Below, in pieces: positions 1 to 5,220 of a stretch of DNA of 5,579 nt. Position 1 is the first letter of the stretch, and every line of letters begins with the position of its first letter. This stretch comes from an uncultured Oscillospiraceae bacterium (GTDB lineage: Bacteria; Bacillota; Clostridia; Oscillospirales; Oscillospiraceae). The translations under genes were made by a program, and so were the position numbers. The notes beneath the pieces are model-generated. The model did no database searches. It worked only from the letters and a program-made list of their open reading frames with translations, and was not told where the DNA came from. The stretch covers positions 1 through 5,579 of the forward strand of contig CAKUJN010000111.1 in the NCBI GenBank assembly GCA_934661735.1, read 5' to 3'.

Positions 1-356
1 CGGTCATTCCAGAGACGCGGTGCGCGCAGCCCAAAGCCGGAATCCGCAATGTTGAACTGGTGCCGATAGCCCCACGGACCGCCCTGCTCCACGTCCAGAC
101 CCTCGAAACGGATGTTCCGCGCGCGCAGCTGTCGCTTGATGAAGTCCGCGACAGGGCTGCCCTTGACGAATTTGGTCAGGACAAGGCATTCCTGCCCAAG
201 GCTCGACGCGACATTCAGCACGTTTGATTCCGCGCTAGTCGCCTGCATATAAAAGGTATTGCTGTTTTGCACCGCCATCCGGTCGGGCGGCGTGATGCGC
301 ACGCCCATGCTCGTCGGGCACGCGATGGCATATTTGCAAGCTGCTCTGTTTTTCAT
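1..356 (-). CDS. PfkB-family sugar kinase, probably 2-keto-3-deoxygluconate kinase (N-terminal part; 3' end outside window)
   Basis: Only the first 118 residues are in the window; PfkB kinases are usually 300-350 aa, so about two thirds is missing, including the expected catalytic GxGD region. The start ATG at 356-354 has an AGGAG site 6-10 nt upstream that lies inside the end of uxaE. An in-frame Met at residue 17 lacks such a site. Residues 39-54 (ATSAESNVLNVASSLG) resemble the N-terminal PfkB signature (small residues, then N, V and A before a Leu-Gly turn). Residues near 92-107 (GGPWGYRHQFNIADSG) match a stretch I associate with clostridial hexuronate-pathway kinases. PfkB enzymes transfer phosphate from ATP to a sugar hydroxyl. 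Four bases separate it from uxaE, so the two are co-transcribed. This context suggests phosphorylation of 2-keto-3-deoxygluconate to KDPG (the kdgK role). Family is well supported; the substrate is inferred from context. Confidence 0.8.
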   Translation of the reverse strand, partial: MKNRAACKYAIACPTSMGVRITPPDRMAVQNSNTFYMQATSAESNVLNVASSLGQECLVLTKFVKGSPVADFIKRQLRARNIRFEGLDVEQGGPWGYRHQFNIADSGFGLRAPRLWND

Positions 357-360
357 TTGA

Positions 361-1839
361 TCACTCCTCAAATCCACTGTACAACAGTTCCAGATGCTTT
401 CCGATGTGTTTTTCCAGATTGCCGGCATATTCCTCTGCGTAAACGCGCCACGCCCTGTACAGCCTGCCGCGGAAGCGGTCGGTTCCGTCCGGATTCTTCT
501 CATTCAGAATCAGGCCGTATGTGATATGAATCAGCTGCCGCGCGTCATTGTTGGCAAACAGCTCCGGAAGCTGCGCATCTGTCAGCGTGCTCAGCGCCGG
601 AATATTCGCCAGATTCGTGGTCACATGATAATAGGCAGAGGCTTTCGCAAATGCCTCATCCAGCGCGTACTGATGGATTTCACGGTACAGCGCAGGCTCA
701 TGCTCCGCAATGACCTTCATGGCCTCCAGCCAATTGGTACCGGCGGTTTTCAGATGGAAGCGGCCGTGCGTGTACTTGCCGATGATCTTGAAAACAGAGA
801 ATTTGTCCGAACCGGAATGAATGCTGAGCTTATATCCGAAGAAATCCGCAATTGCGGCGTGCACACGGAATTCCTGCTCAAATTGTTCCAGATCGCCGAT
901 ATAGTCAATGCCCTTCTGGAATTCGCCGATAAAGCGGGGCGCAATGGTTGCGGGCCTGACGCCGCGGCGAATCAGCTCGCTGGCCACATAGAAGTGCTGC
1001 GCGGGCGTGGTCGGCGTGGCTGTTTCGTCGATGGAAATTTCAAAATCCAGCGCATGCTCTTTGCCGGTAAAGAACTGTTGGTAGATGGATACCGCAAAAT
1101 CAATTGCCTCGTTGTAAATCAGGCTCATGCGGTAAAAATCCATTTTGTCAAAGAAAATTTCCGTCCCGTTCACATGGAAACGCTGGTTCAGGTAGCGCGC
1201 TTCCAGCGTGCTGTCCGGCTTGTACTGCGCCAGAACGGCCTCGTCAGAGAGGGCGCCGACGTCATTGCGGATATGCTCGGAGCAATCCAGCGTAATCATG
1301 GTATATCCGCAGCCAATGGCATACGCAACCTCTTCCGCGGTTTTCAGATGATCGCCGTCGGCGCCGAAGCCCCTGCGGAAGCCCGCACGAAACACGCCCC
1401 AGGAGGCGCAGTCCAGAACCTCCTCAAAGCTGCGGTTTGTGAGCGTCAGCTCGCGGATGGATTGCTGCGCAAGTACGGGATATGCATCGTATTTTTCAAA
1501 TACGCGGATATGCCCGGGCGCGGCAATGCCGAGCCGGTCGCCGACACCGACCGTGCGCTTCTGACGCAGCACCGGTACCGGTGCGGTGAACGCAAAATAT
1601 TTGCGCAGAAGTGCCGCGTTATCGTGGGTCAGCTCACAGACGACCCAGGCTTCGCCGTCTGCCTCCAGCTTTTTGCCGGAAAAACCGAAACCGTCCCGCG
1701 CGACCAGCACGTCCCGCTCACCGACGTCTGCAAGGAACGCCGTGCAGCCATTTTCGGTACTGACGGAGCTTTCGTATATGCGGCAGGACGCGGCTCCCGC
1801 AGCGGAAGCTGCCGCACAGATGATTTGATCAAGGTTCAT
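361..1839 (-). CDS. uxaE: Tagaturonate/fructuronate epimerase UxaE
   Basis: 492 aa, soluble, no signal peptide or membrane segment. The sequence resembles the UxaE family (characterised in Thermotoga), which interconverts D-tagaturonate and D-fructuronate. This lets galacturonate enter the glucuronate branch without the classical altronate enzymes. Recognisable blocks are an N-terminal domain of about 120 residues; ITLDCSEHI near 182-190; DFEISIDETATPTTPAQHF from about 265; IAPRFIGEFQKGIDYIGD near 315; SIHSGSDKFSVF with His341; and HGRFHLKTAGTNW at 358-370. The acidic and His residues in these blocks are candidate metal or substrate ligands, but I cannot assign them individually. The ATG at 1839 is chosen because AGGAGG lies at 1855-1850, 10 nt upstream. 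A possible GTG start at 1884 would fall in a hairpin and has no ribosome site. It is first gene of an operon with the sugar kinase, behind its own promoter and two operator-like sites. Family assignment is from memory of the sequence pattern. Confidence 0.85.
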   Translation of the reverse strand: MNLDQIICAAASAAGAASCRIYESSVSTENGCTAFLADVGERDVLVARDGFGFSGKKLEADGEAWVVCELTHDNAALLRKYFAFTAPVPVLRQKRTVGVGDRLGIAAPGHIRVFEKYDAYPVLAQQSIRELTLTNRSFEEVLDCASWGVFRAGFRRGFGADGDHLKTAEEVAYAIGCGYTMITLDCSEHIRNDVGALSDEAVLAQYKPDSTLEARYLNQRFHVNGTEIFFDKMDFYRMSLIYNEAIDFAVSIYQQFFTGKEHALDFEISIDETATPTTPAQHFYVASELIRRGVRPATIAPRFIGEFQKGIDYIGDLEQFEQEFRVHAAIADFFGYKLSIHSGSDKFSVFKIIGKYTHGRFHLKTAGTNWLEAMKVIAEHEPALYREIHQYALDEAFAKASAYYHVTTNLANIPALSTLTDAQLPELFANNDARQLIHITYGLILNEKNPDGTDRFRGRLYRAWRVYAEEYAGNLEKHIGKHLELLYSGFEE

Positions 1840-1861
1840 GCTTGCTGTCCCTCCTGAAGCA

Positions 1862-1884
1862 GTGAAAGCGCAGCGAGCTTTCAC
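1862..1884 (-). promoter_or_regulatory. Leader hairpin just upstream of the uxaE ribosome-binding site
   Basis: GTGAAAGC (1862-1869) and GCTTTCAC (1877-1884) form a perfect 8-bp stem around a 7-nt loop in the uxaE 5' leader. It ends 6 nt before AGGAGG (1850-1855). No U-run follows, so it is not a normal terminator. It could stabilise the message 5' end or affect ribosome access. The structure is certain, the role inferred. Confidence 0.5.
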
Positions 1885-1906
1885 GTTTTTCTCGTTTTCT
1901 TATTCC

Positions 1907-1918
1907 GTTAAGGTTAAC
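1907..1918. promoter_or_regulatory. Operator-like palindrome O1 (LacI-type), just downstream of the predicted uxaE transcription start
   Basis: The plus strand reads GTTAAGGTTAAC, one base from the perfect palindrome GTTAACGTTAAC; with flanking C and G it is CGTTAA-GG-TTAACG. It lies at roughly +9 to +20 relative to the start predicted from the promoter at 1934-1962. That is where a repressor would block transcription. A near-identical site is at 2019-2030. Binding by a LacI-family hexuronate regulator is inferred; no regulator gene is in the window. Confidence 0.6.
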
Positions 1919-1933
1919 GAAACTGTATTATCA

Positions 1934-1962
1934 ATAATAACACCACAAAAAATGTGAATCAA
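1934..1962 (-). promoter_or_regulatory. Predicted sigma-A promoter of the uxaE-kinase operon
   Basis: Read on the minus strand, the -35 box is TTGATT (1962-1957, four of six consensus bases), the spacer is exactly 17 nt, and the -10 box is TATTAT (1939-1934, five of six). The predicted start is near 1927, giving a leader of about 88 nt. The surrounding sequence is distinctly AT-rich compared with the genes. A second -10-like GATAAT lies a few bases downstream but has no matching -35. Confidence 0.7.
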
Positions 1963-2017
1963 TCCGCATTTTCAACAAAATATGATTCTGCAATTTTCCG
2001 CTTTGACACAATTGAAC

Positions 2018-2031
2018 TGTTAACGATAACG
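2018..2031. promoter_or_regulatory. Operator-like palindrome O2, also a near-match to a CcpA cre site
   Basis: GTTAACGATAAC at 2019-2030 is one base from the palindrome GTTAACGTTAAC, the same as O1. Its minus strand shares CCGTTA, a 2-nt gap and GTTAAC with the plus strand of O1. The centre lies 112 bp from that of O1, about -97 from the predicted uxaE start. Taken as TGTTAACGATAACG it fits the cre pattern TGWNANCGNTNWCA at every defined position except the last. It could therefore be a second site for a pathway repressor or a CcpA site; the sequence alone does not decide. Confidence 0.55.
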
Positions 2032-2045
2032 GAGCGGGATAAACG

Positions 2046-2087
2046 CATCCGCAGCCCCTGTGTTCAAAACGGCAGGGACTGCGGATG
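2046..2087 (-). terminator. Strong hairpin downstream of the ABC transporter operon, possible terminator
   Basis: A 15-nt arm at 2046-2060 pairs with 2073-2087 at 14 of 15 positions (one C/A mismatch) around a 12-nt loop. Read on the minus strand it follows the permease gene and is followed by CGTTTAT, a weak U-tract. It is the likely 3' end of the ABC operon. The 83 nt between it and the permease stop hold no convincing gene. On the plus strand no T-run follows. Confidence 0.6.
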
Positions 2088-2170
2088 GTATGCATATGGG
2101 AAGAGATCGGCTGTCAGGCCCAGATCATAGAGCAGGTTGTCAAGAATGGTACTGCTGCTTTATGCCCATT

Positions 2171-2830
2171 TTACAAATCCACCTGTTCAAAGCGGGCGGC
2201 TGAACGGCGGAAAGCCTGCGCGCTCAGGCCGATCCAGAGCGCAACGCCCAGCGCCAGTACCGGCAGCTGCCGCAGCTGGTCGTGCAGCGCATAGCTTTCC
2301 AGCAGCGCCCCGCATGCCGGCGCGATGGCCAGCAGCACATGCTCCAGCGCCTCAAAGACGAAAATCAGCAGGAATTCCACAATTCCACAAATGAGGAACG
2401 GGCGGCCCAGATCGTAGCCGTTTTTATAGTGCATTGGCAGAAACAGCGTGTTGAACACGCCCATCAGCACAAAGCCCATACCGAGAAAGGCGACGTTTGC
2501 CTCAATGCCGACCGGATTGAGAATCTGCGCATACTGCGCGCGGAGCAGCATGAACGGAATGCACGCGGCGGCCTGCATCGCCTCAAGCAGCATGACGGTC
2601 CGCACGCGGGCACGGACCATTTCGCGCTTCGTCACCGGCAGGAGCGTCATGTAATACACATCGCGGTTTTCGCGGCACGACTGGAAAAACAGAAAAATCC
2701 CGAGCGAGGAATAGAAAAACGTCACATAATATGGGTAGCTGGGGATCAGCACCAGCGCGCTGAGCGCCAGAAAGAGAAACGGAACGGGAATCATAGCCAG
2801 CCGCCATTCCTTTTTCATAAGAGCCTTCAT
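2171..2830 (-). CDS. ABC-2 type transporter permease
   Basis: 219 aa integral membrane protein, the channel partner of the ATPase encoded just upstream. Hydrophobic segments can be placed at about 14-29, 33-51, 79-96, 113-131, 144-160 and 190-207, giving six likely membrane spans. The loop after span 2 (YYMTLLPVTKREMVRARV, about 59-76) is the positively charged LPVTK/R-type motif typical of ABC2_membrane_5-like permeases, which have no fused ATPase. The start ATG overlaps the ATPase stop as ATGA (2830-2827), with AGGAGG at 2843-2838 seven nt upstream. This indicates translational coupling; a second Met four codons on is less well placed. Substrate is unknown. Related two-component exporters carry peptides, bacteriocins or drugs, but nothing here identifies the cargo. 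Family is confident, substrate open. Confidence 0.9.
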   Translation of the reverse strand: MKALMKKEWRLAMIPVPFLFLALSALVLIPSYPYYVTFFYSSLGIFLFFQSCRENRDVYYMTLLPVTKREMVRARVRTVMLLEAMQAAACIPFMLLRAQYAQILNPVGIEANVAFLGMGFVLMGVFNTLFLPMHYKNGYDLGRPFLICGIVEFLLIFVFEALEHVLLAIAPACGALLESYALHDQLRQLPVLALGVALWIGLSAQAFRRSAARFEQVDL

Positions 2831-3678
2831 TGCTCCGCCTCCTTTTCCAGATGAACCATAATCTGCTCCAGCGTCGGCGCGGATGTTTTGCAGCCCGCGG
2901 CCAGCGCGGCCTTCTGCGCCGGAAGCAGTCCCGCAAACGACTCGCGGTGCCGCTTTGCGCCCAGCAGCGCCGCGTCCAACTCCGGCGTCAGCTGTTCGGG
3001 TGTTCCCTCGGCCAGTATGTACGCATCCAGAAGCTCGCGTCTGGACATGGACGCGAAAATTCGTCCGTTTTGAATGTAGGTGATATGGTCGGCGCATTTT
3101 TCCAGATCGCTGGTGATATGCGTTGAGAAGAGAATGGATACGCCGTCCTCCTCGCAGAGCGTCAGAAACAGGTCCAGCAGGTCGTCGCGCGACACGGGGT
3201 CCAGCCCCGACGTCGGTTCGTCCAGAATCAGCAGCCGTGCACCGTGGCTCATCGCCAGCGCCAGCTGGTATTTGACCTTCATGCCCTCGGAAAGCTCGCT
3301 GGTGCGCTTGTCCTCGCTCAGACGGAAACGCGTCAGACACCGGCGGTAGAGCGTCTCGTCCCACTCGGGATAGAATTCCCGCGTGACGGCGGTAAGCTGC
3401 GACAGGCGCTTGCGCGGGTAATAGCCGAGCGTGCCGGAAACAAAGCCGATCTGCCGGCGGATTTTCTGCTCGTCCGTGTCCATGTCCATGCCCAGGATTT
3501 CAATTCTTCCCGCGTCCGGATGCACCAGATGCAGAAGCGATTTGAGCGTCGTGGTCTTGCCGGCGCCGTTGCGGCCGATAAAGCCCATGACGGTGCCCTC
3601 CTCCATTGAAAACGACACGTCGCGCAGCTGAAATTCCGGATAGGTCTTGCACAGGCCGTCAATTTTCAGAGCTTTCAT
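2827..3678 (-). CDS. ABC transporter ATP-binding protein
   Basis: 283 aa cytoplasmic ATPase that powers the permease encoded next. Motifs in order are Walker A GRNGAGKT (35-42), signature LSEGMKVKYQLALAMS (about 129-144), Walker B LLILDEP (149-155) with catalytic Glu154, D-loop SGLDP (157-161) and switch His187 in STH. The signature is LSEGM rather than LSGGQ, usual in small exporters of the YtrB/BcrA/PmtA-like group. A C-terminal tail of about 70 residues follows the nucleotide-binding core. The ATG at 3678 is chosen because AGGAGG lies at 3693-3688, nine nt upstream, inside the AbrB-like gene. The first 20 nt overlap that gene, and the stop overlaps the permease start, so all three genes form one operon. 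An in-frame extension upstream to 3834 is a shadow of the regulator gene. Substrate cannot be told. Confidence 0.97.
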   Translation of the reverse strand: MKALKIDGLCKTYPEFQLRDVSFSMEEGTVMGFIGRNGAGKTTTLKSLLHLVHPDAGRIEILGMDMDTDEQKIRRQIGFVSGTLGYYPRKRLSQLTAVTREFYPEWDETLYRRCLTRFRLSEDKRTSELSEGMKVKYQLALAMSHGARLLILDEPTSGLDPVSRDDLLDLFLTLCEEDGVSILFSTHITSDLEKCADHITYIQNGRIFASMSRRELLDAYILAEGTPEQLTPELDAALLGAKRHRESFAGLLPAQKAALAAGCKTSAPTLEQIMVHLEKEAEQ

Positions 3679-3898
3679 CTTCCGCACCCTCCTTTGCCGT
3701 CTGCCACAGACGGTCGGGAACCGAAATACTGTTTTCATCCAGAAGCGCAATGCCGCGCTTCCTGTCCGCAAGCAGCAGGAGCTGGTCGCCCGCCTGAATG
3801 CCGAACAGGTCGCGCGCGCCCTTTGGAATGACAATCTGTCCCTTTTCGCCGACCTTTACAATGCTGATAAATTTTCCTTTCGGATATTGCAGTGCCAT
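3659..3898 (-). CDS. AbrB/MazE/SpoVT-family DNA-binding regulator
   Basis: 79 aa. Residues 11-56 form a SpoVT/AbrB swapped-hairpin domain: FISIVKVGEKGQIVIPKGARDLFGI, then AGDQLLLL, followed by a short acidic tail. Such proteins bind DNA as dimers or tetramers, either as transition-state regulators or as antitoxins. No toxin gene is adjacent. Instead an ABC ATPase and permease follow in an overlapping operon, so it most likely regulates the transporter, probably including its own promoter. ATG 3898 is chosen because AGGAGG sits at 3910-3905 with a 6-nt spacer. An upstream in-frame GTG at 3916 lies beyond the ribosome site. The promoter at 3940-3968 carries an imperfect inverted repeat across its -10 box, which would fit autoregulation. 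Domain call is firm; the target is inferred. Confidence 0.93.
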   Translation of the reverse strand: MALQYPKGKFISIVKVGEKGQIVIPKGARDLFGIQAGDQLLLLADRKRGIALLDENSISVPDRLWQTAKEGAEDESSEN

Positions 3899-3920
3899 AA
3901 AGCGCCTCCTTGTCACACTC

Positions 3921-3947
3921 AGTATAACTTTTCCTACAAAGTATACT
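3921..3947. promoter_or_regulatory. Imperfect inverted repeat over the AbrB-like operon promoter, candidate operator
   Basis: ACTTT (3927-3931) and AAAGT (3938-3942) are inverted around a 6-nt spacer. Outer arms AGTAT (3921-3925) and ATACT (3943-3947) continue the symmetry with one unpaired A. The repeat overlaps the -10 box and the predicted start near 3933, a natural position for autorepression by the AbrB-like protein. Binding is inferred. Confidence 0.45.
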
Positions 3948-3968
3948 ACGGTGGCATTCGGATTTCAA
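3940..3968 (-). promoter_or_regulatory. Predicted sigma-A promoter of the AbrB-like/ABC transporter operon
   Basis: On the minus strand the -35 is TTGAAA (3968-3963, five of six), the spacer 17 nt, and the -10 TATACT (3945-3940, five of six). The predicted start near 3933 gives a leader of about 35 nt before the ATG at 3898. This is the best-matching promoter in the window. It is divergent from the promoter of the zinc-ribbon gene, in a shared 178-nt intergenic region. Confidence 0.8.
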
Positions 3969-4017
3969 GCAGAAATTTCTGAATTTTTCTGAAGCGCTGG
4001 CGCATAGCTCCGCGGTG

Positions 4018-4026
4018 TGGTATGAT
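4018..4026 (+). promoter_or_regulatory. Possible extended -10 promoter for the zinc-ribbon gene
   Basis: TGG-TATGAT is an extended -10 element (TGn plus a five-of-six -10 box) 50 nt before the start codon at 4077. No good -35 lies 16-18 nt upstream, which is tolerated when TGn is present. AT-rich sequence with two TTTCTGAA repeats lies further upstream. Moderate confidence. Confidence 0.5.
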
Positions 4027-4076
4027 GATGCATATCCCGCCGGAAGCTGCACATCCTGTTTTCGGGAGGGATTTTC

Positions 4077-4298
4077 ATGACAGAATTTGACGGCTGTCAG
4101 GCAAAATACCGCACGCCTGTGCCGGAGGAGCGCGAATGCCCCGCCTGCGGCGCGCCGGTTGAAGTGTTCACGCGCGCGGGACGCGTGACAGAGGATACGC
4201 TGTGTCCGTGGTGCGGCTTCTGCTTCTTTGCCGAGCGCCAGCCGGTGTTCGCCCCGAAAACGGCGGATGTACCGGCTGAACACACACCGCGGCTGTAG
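4077..4298 (+). CDS. Small double-CPxCG zinc-ribbon protein of unknown function
   Basis: 73 aa, soluble. Two knuckles, CPACG (21-25) and CPWCG (43-47), are 17 residues apart and should bind one zinc ion in a zinc-ribbon or rubredoxin-like fold. Cys7 and Cys49 are additional cysteines outside the four-Cys set. The tail after about residue 50 is Pro/Ala-rich and probably disordered. GGAGGG at 4065-4070 is 6 nt before the ATG. It starts a plus-strand pair with the DUF2500 gene and is divergent from the AbrB-like operon. Zinc ribbons of this size occur as nucleic-acid-binding or protein-interaction modules. I do not recognise a specific family and assign no function. Zinc binding is well supported by the motif, the role unknown. 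Confidence 0.85.
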   Translation: MTEFDGCQAKYRTPVPEERECPACGAPVEVFTRAGRVTEDTLCPWCGFCFFAERQPVFAPKTADVPAEHTPRL

Positions 4299-4303
4299 CA
4301 AAG

Positions 4304-4336
4304 ACGCGGCAGGGCCCCGTGGGAACCCTGCCGCGT
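4304..4336 (+). terminator. Perfect 11-bp hairpin between the zinc-ribbon and DUF2500 genes
   Basis: ACGCGGCAGGG (4304-4314) and CCCTGCCGCGT (4326-4336) pair fully around an 11-nt loop, 5 nt after the zinc-ribbon stop. No T-run follows on either strand. It may be a weak or factor-assisted terminator, or a processing or stability element between the two messages. No clear separate promoter is visible before the DUF2500 gene, so some read-through is expected. Confidence 0.45.
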
Positions 4337-4383
4337 ACATAAGCGTCAAACAGGCAGAACAATTTGAGAGGAGATTACATATC

Positions 4384-4773
4384 ATGGGAAGCTGGTGGCT
4401 TGGATTCAGCGGCTTTGAATTCTTTTTCTATCTGTTTTTTACACTTTTTATCGGCTTTTTCATCTATACGATTGTCTCGCAGATCCGCCGCAATGTAAAG
4501 CAGCGCCGCCGTGACGACGCCTCGCCGCGCCTGACGGTTCCGGCCACAGTTGTGACCAAGCGCACGGAGGTTGACTCGCACCGCCACACCAACGCAACGA
4601 CGCATACCAGGCATGTCAGCTATTCCACCAATTATTACGTCACCTTTCAGTTTGAAAGCGGCGACCGGCTGGAGCTTGCCGTCGACGGCGGCGACTACGG
4701 CATGCTGGTCGAGGGCGACCGCGGACAGCTGAGCTTTCAGGGCTCGAGATTTCTGGGCTTTGCCCGCGGATAA
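4384..4773 (+). CDS. DUF2500-family single-span membrane protein
   Basis: 129 aa. One hydrophobic segment at about 11-33, rich in Phe, is followed by a basic patch (RRNVKQRRR, 35-43). This predicts an N-terminal anchor with the rest in the cytoplasm by the positive-inside rule. The soluble part (about 50-129) is mostly beta-strand-like (LTVPATVVTKRTEV, YYVTFQFESGDRLELAV), with GDRGQLSFQGSRFLGF at the C end. This pattern matches DUF2500 proteins, a family including Escherichia coli YhhM, of unknown function and similar length. Residues 66-77 carry four His (66, 68, 74, 77) in a polar loop. The ATG at 4384 follows AGGAG (4369-4373) by 10 nt; an in-frame open stretch upstream lies over the zinc-ribbon gene and is not used. 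A strong terminator follows 24 nt after the stop. Family fairly confident; no function can be assigned. Confidence 0.85.
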   Translation: MGSWWLGFSGFEFFFYLFFTLFIGFFIYTIVSQIRRNVKQRRRDDASPRLTVPATVVTKRTEVDSHRHTNATTHTRHVSYSTNYYVTFQFESGDRLELAVDGGDYGMLVEGDRGQLSFQGSRFLGFARG

Positions 4774-4797
4774 TAAGAGGCTCTCCGGCCGGAAAAA

Positions 4798-4823
4798 GGC
4801 CGACAACGCTGTCGGCCCTTTTG
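4798..4823 (+). terminator. Rho-independent terminator of the zinc-ribbon/DUF2500 unit
   Basis: GGCCGACA (4798-4805) and TGTCGGCC (4810-4817) form a perfect 8-bp stem with loop ACGC. It is preceded by five A and followed by CTTTTG. Position, stem and T-tract are all as expected. The end of the T-tract touches the start of the inverted repeat at 4821. Confidence 0.85.
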
Positions 4824-4928
4824 TCCGTATTCACCGGACTGCCTCTTTTGCAGTGACACTGCAACTGTGTCTCCGACGGCCTACTTTTTCTGTTGCGCCA
4901 GAAAAAGTAGGCAAAAAGAGGCGCTGGA
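4821..4928 (+). repeat. Left arm of a ~108-bp inverted repeat
   Basis: This arm matches the reverse complement of 5451-5559 with about 12 substitutions and one indel, near 88% identity by hand alignment. Three hairpins lie in order: GTCCG (4823-4827) with CGGAC (4835-4839); the 17-nt palindrome TTGCAGTGACACTGCAA (4848-4864); and a 14-bp stem, 4879-4892 with 4899-4912, closing a 6-nt loop. The differences between the arms cluster at 4866-4897; the first two hairpins are nearly invariant. Open frames here give a peptide containing LRRPTFSVAPEKVGKK, a by-product of the repeat and not a gene. Confidence 0.85.
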
Positions 4929-5110
4929 GAACGATTTATGGCGCTTACGCGCAGATCCTTTTCAGCGCCCTGTTCGGGCGCAAGACAGAGGCTTTTCCGA
5001 TCGCTTTCAGTTCCGGCAAGTGTACCACACACAGTCGCGGATAGCTGGCAGCGGATTTTGGTTCTGCTCATTTTGGGAATACTCGGCCAATTTCGTTCAT
5101 GCACAGCACC
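4929..5110. other. Core of the composite repeat, left part: no gene, two short hairpins
   Basis: No open frame here has a ribosome site or a recognisable product. Two hairpins are visible: GCGC-ttac-GCGC (4941-4952) and GCGCCC (4965-4970) with GGGCGC (4976-4981). From about 4985 to 5110 I see nothing definable. Confidence 0.5.
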
Positions 5111-5220
5111 CTGTAGGGGCCGATGCCCACATCGGCCCGTTGGGAACCAACGAATTCGCCGCAGATTTCCGTTAAAACGGTGCACACTGCGAGGGCCGAT
5201 GTAGGCATCGGCCCCTACAG
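5111..5220. repeat. Nested 110-bp MITE-like element with 28-bp inverted ends
   Basis: The ends 5111-5138 and 5193-5220 are inverted copies with 27 of 28 matches, starting CTGTAGGGGCCGATG. Each end is also a hairpin, pairing GGGCCGATG with CATCGGCCC around a 4-nt loop. Between them are CGTTGG-gaa-CCAACG (5138-5152) and CCGTT-aa-AACGG (5169-5180). Hairpins starting GTAGGGGC are, from memory, a common intergenic repeat style in Clostridia. No coding capacity and no clear target duplication. Confidence 0.75.

Noticed and set aside
394..1857. Long 487-codon open frame on the plus strand opposite uxaE
   Set aside because: It is the antisense shadow of the GC-rich uxaE gene. It has no ribosome site, no recognisable domain and an improbable composition, whereas the minus-strand frame matches a known family.
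2140..2145. TTGACA on the minus strand after the permease, as a possible additional uxaE promoter
   Set aside because: No -10 box lies at 16-18 nt. The TATGAT nearby is only 8 nt away, and a much better promoter exists at 1934-1962.
2831..3364. Upstream extension of the permease open frame, making a 397-codon frame
   Set aside because: The extra N-terminal part is read through the ATPase gene in another frame. The ATG at 2830 has an ideal AGGAGG and the ATGA overlap.
3659..3898. Antitoxin of a MazE/VapB-type toxin-antitoxin pair
   Set aside because: The domain would fit, but no small toxin gene is adjacent. The overlapping partner is an ABC ATPase.
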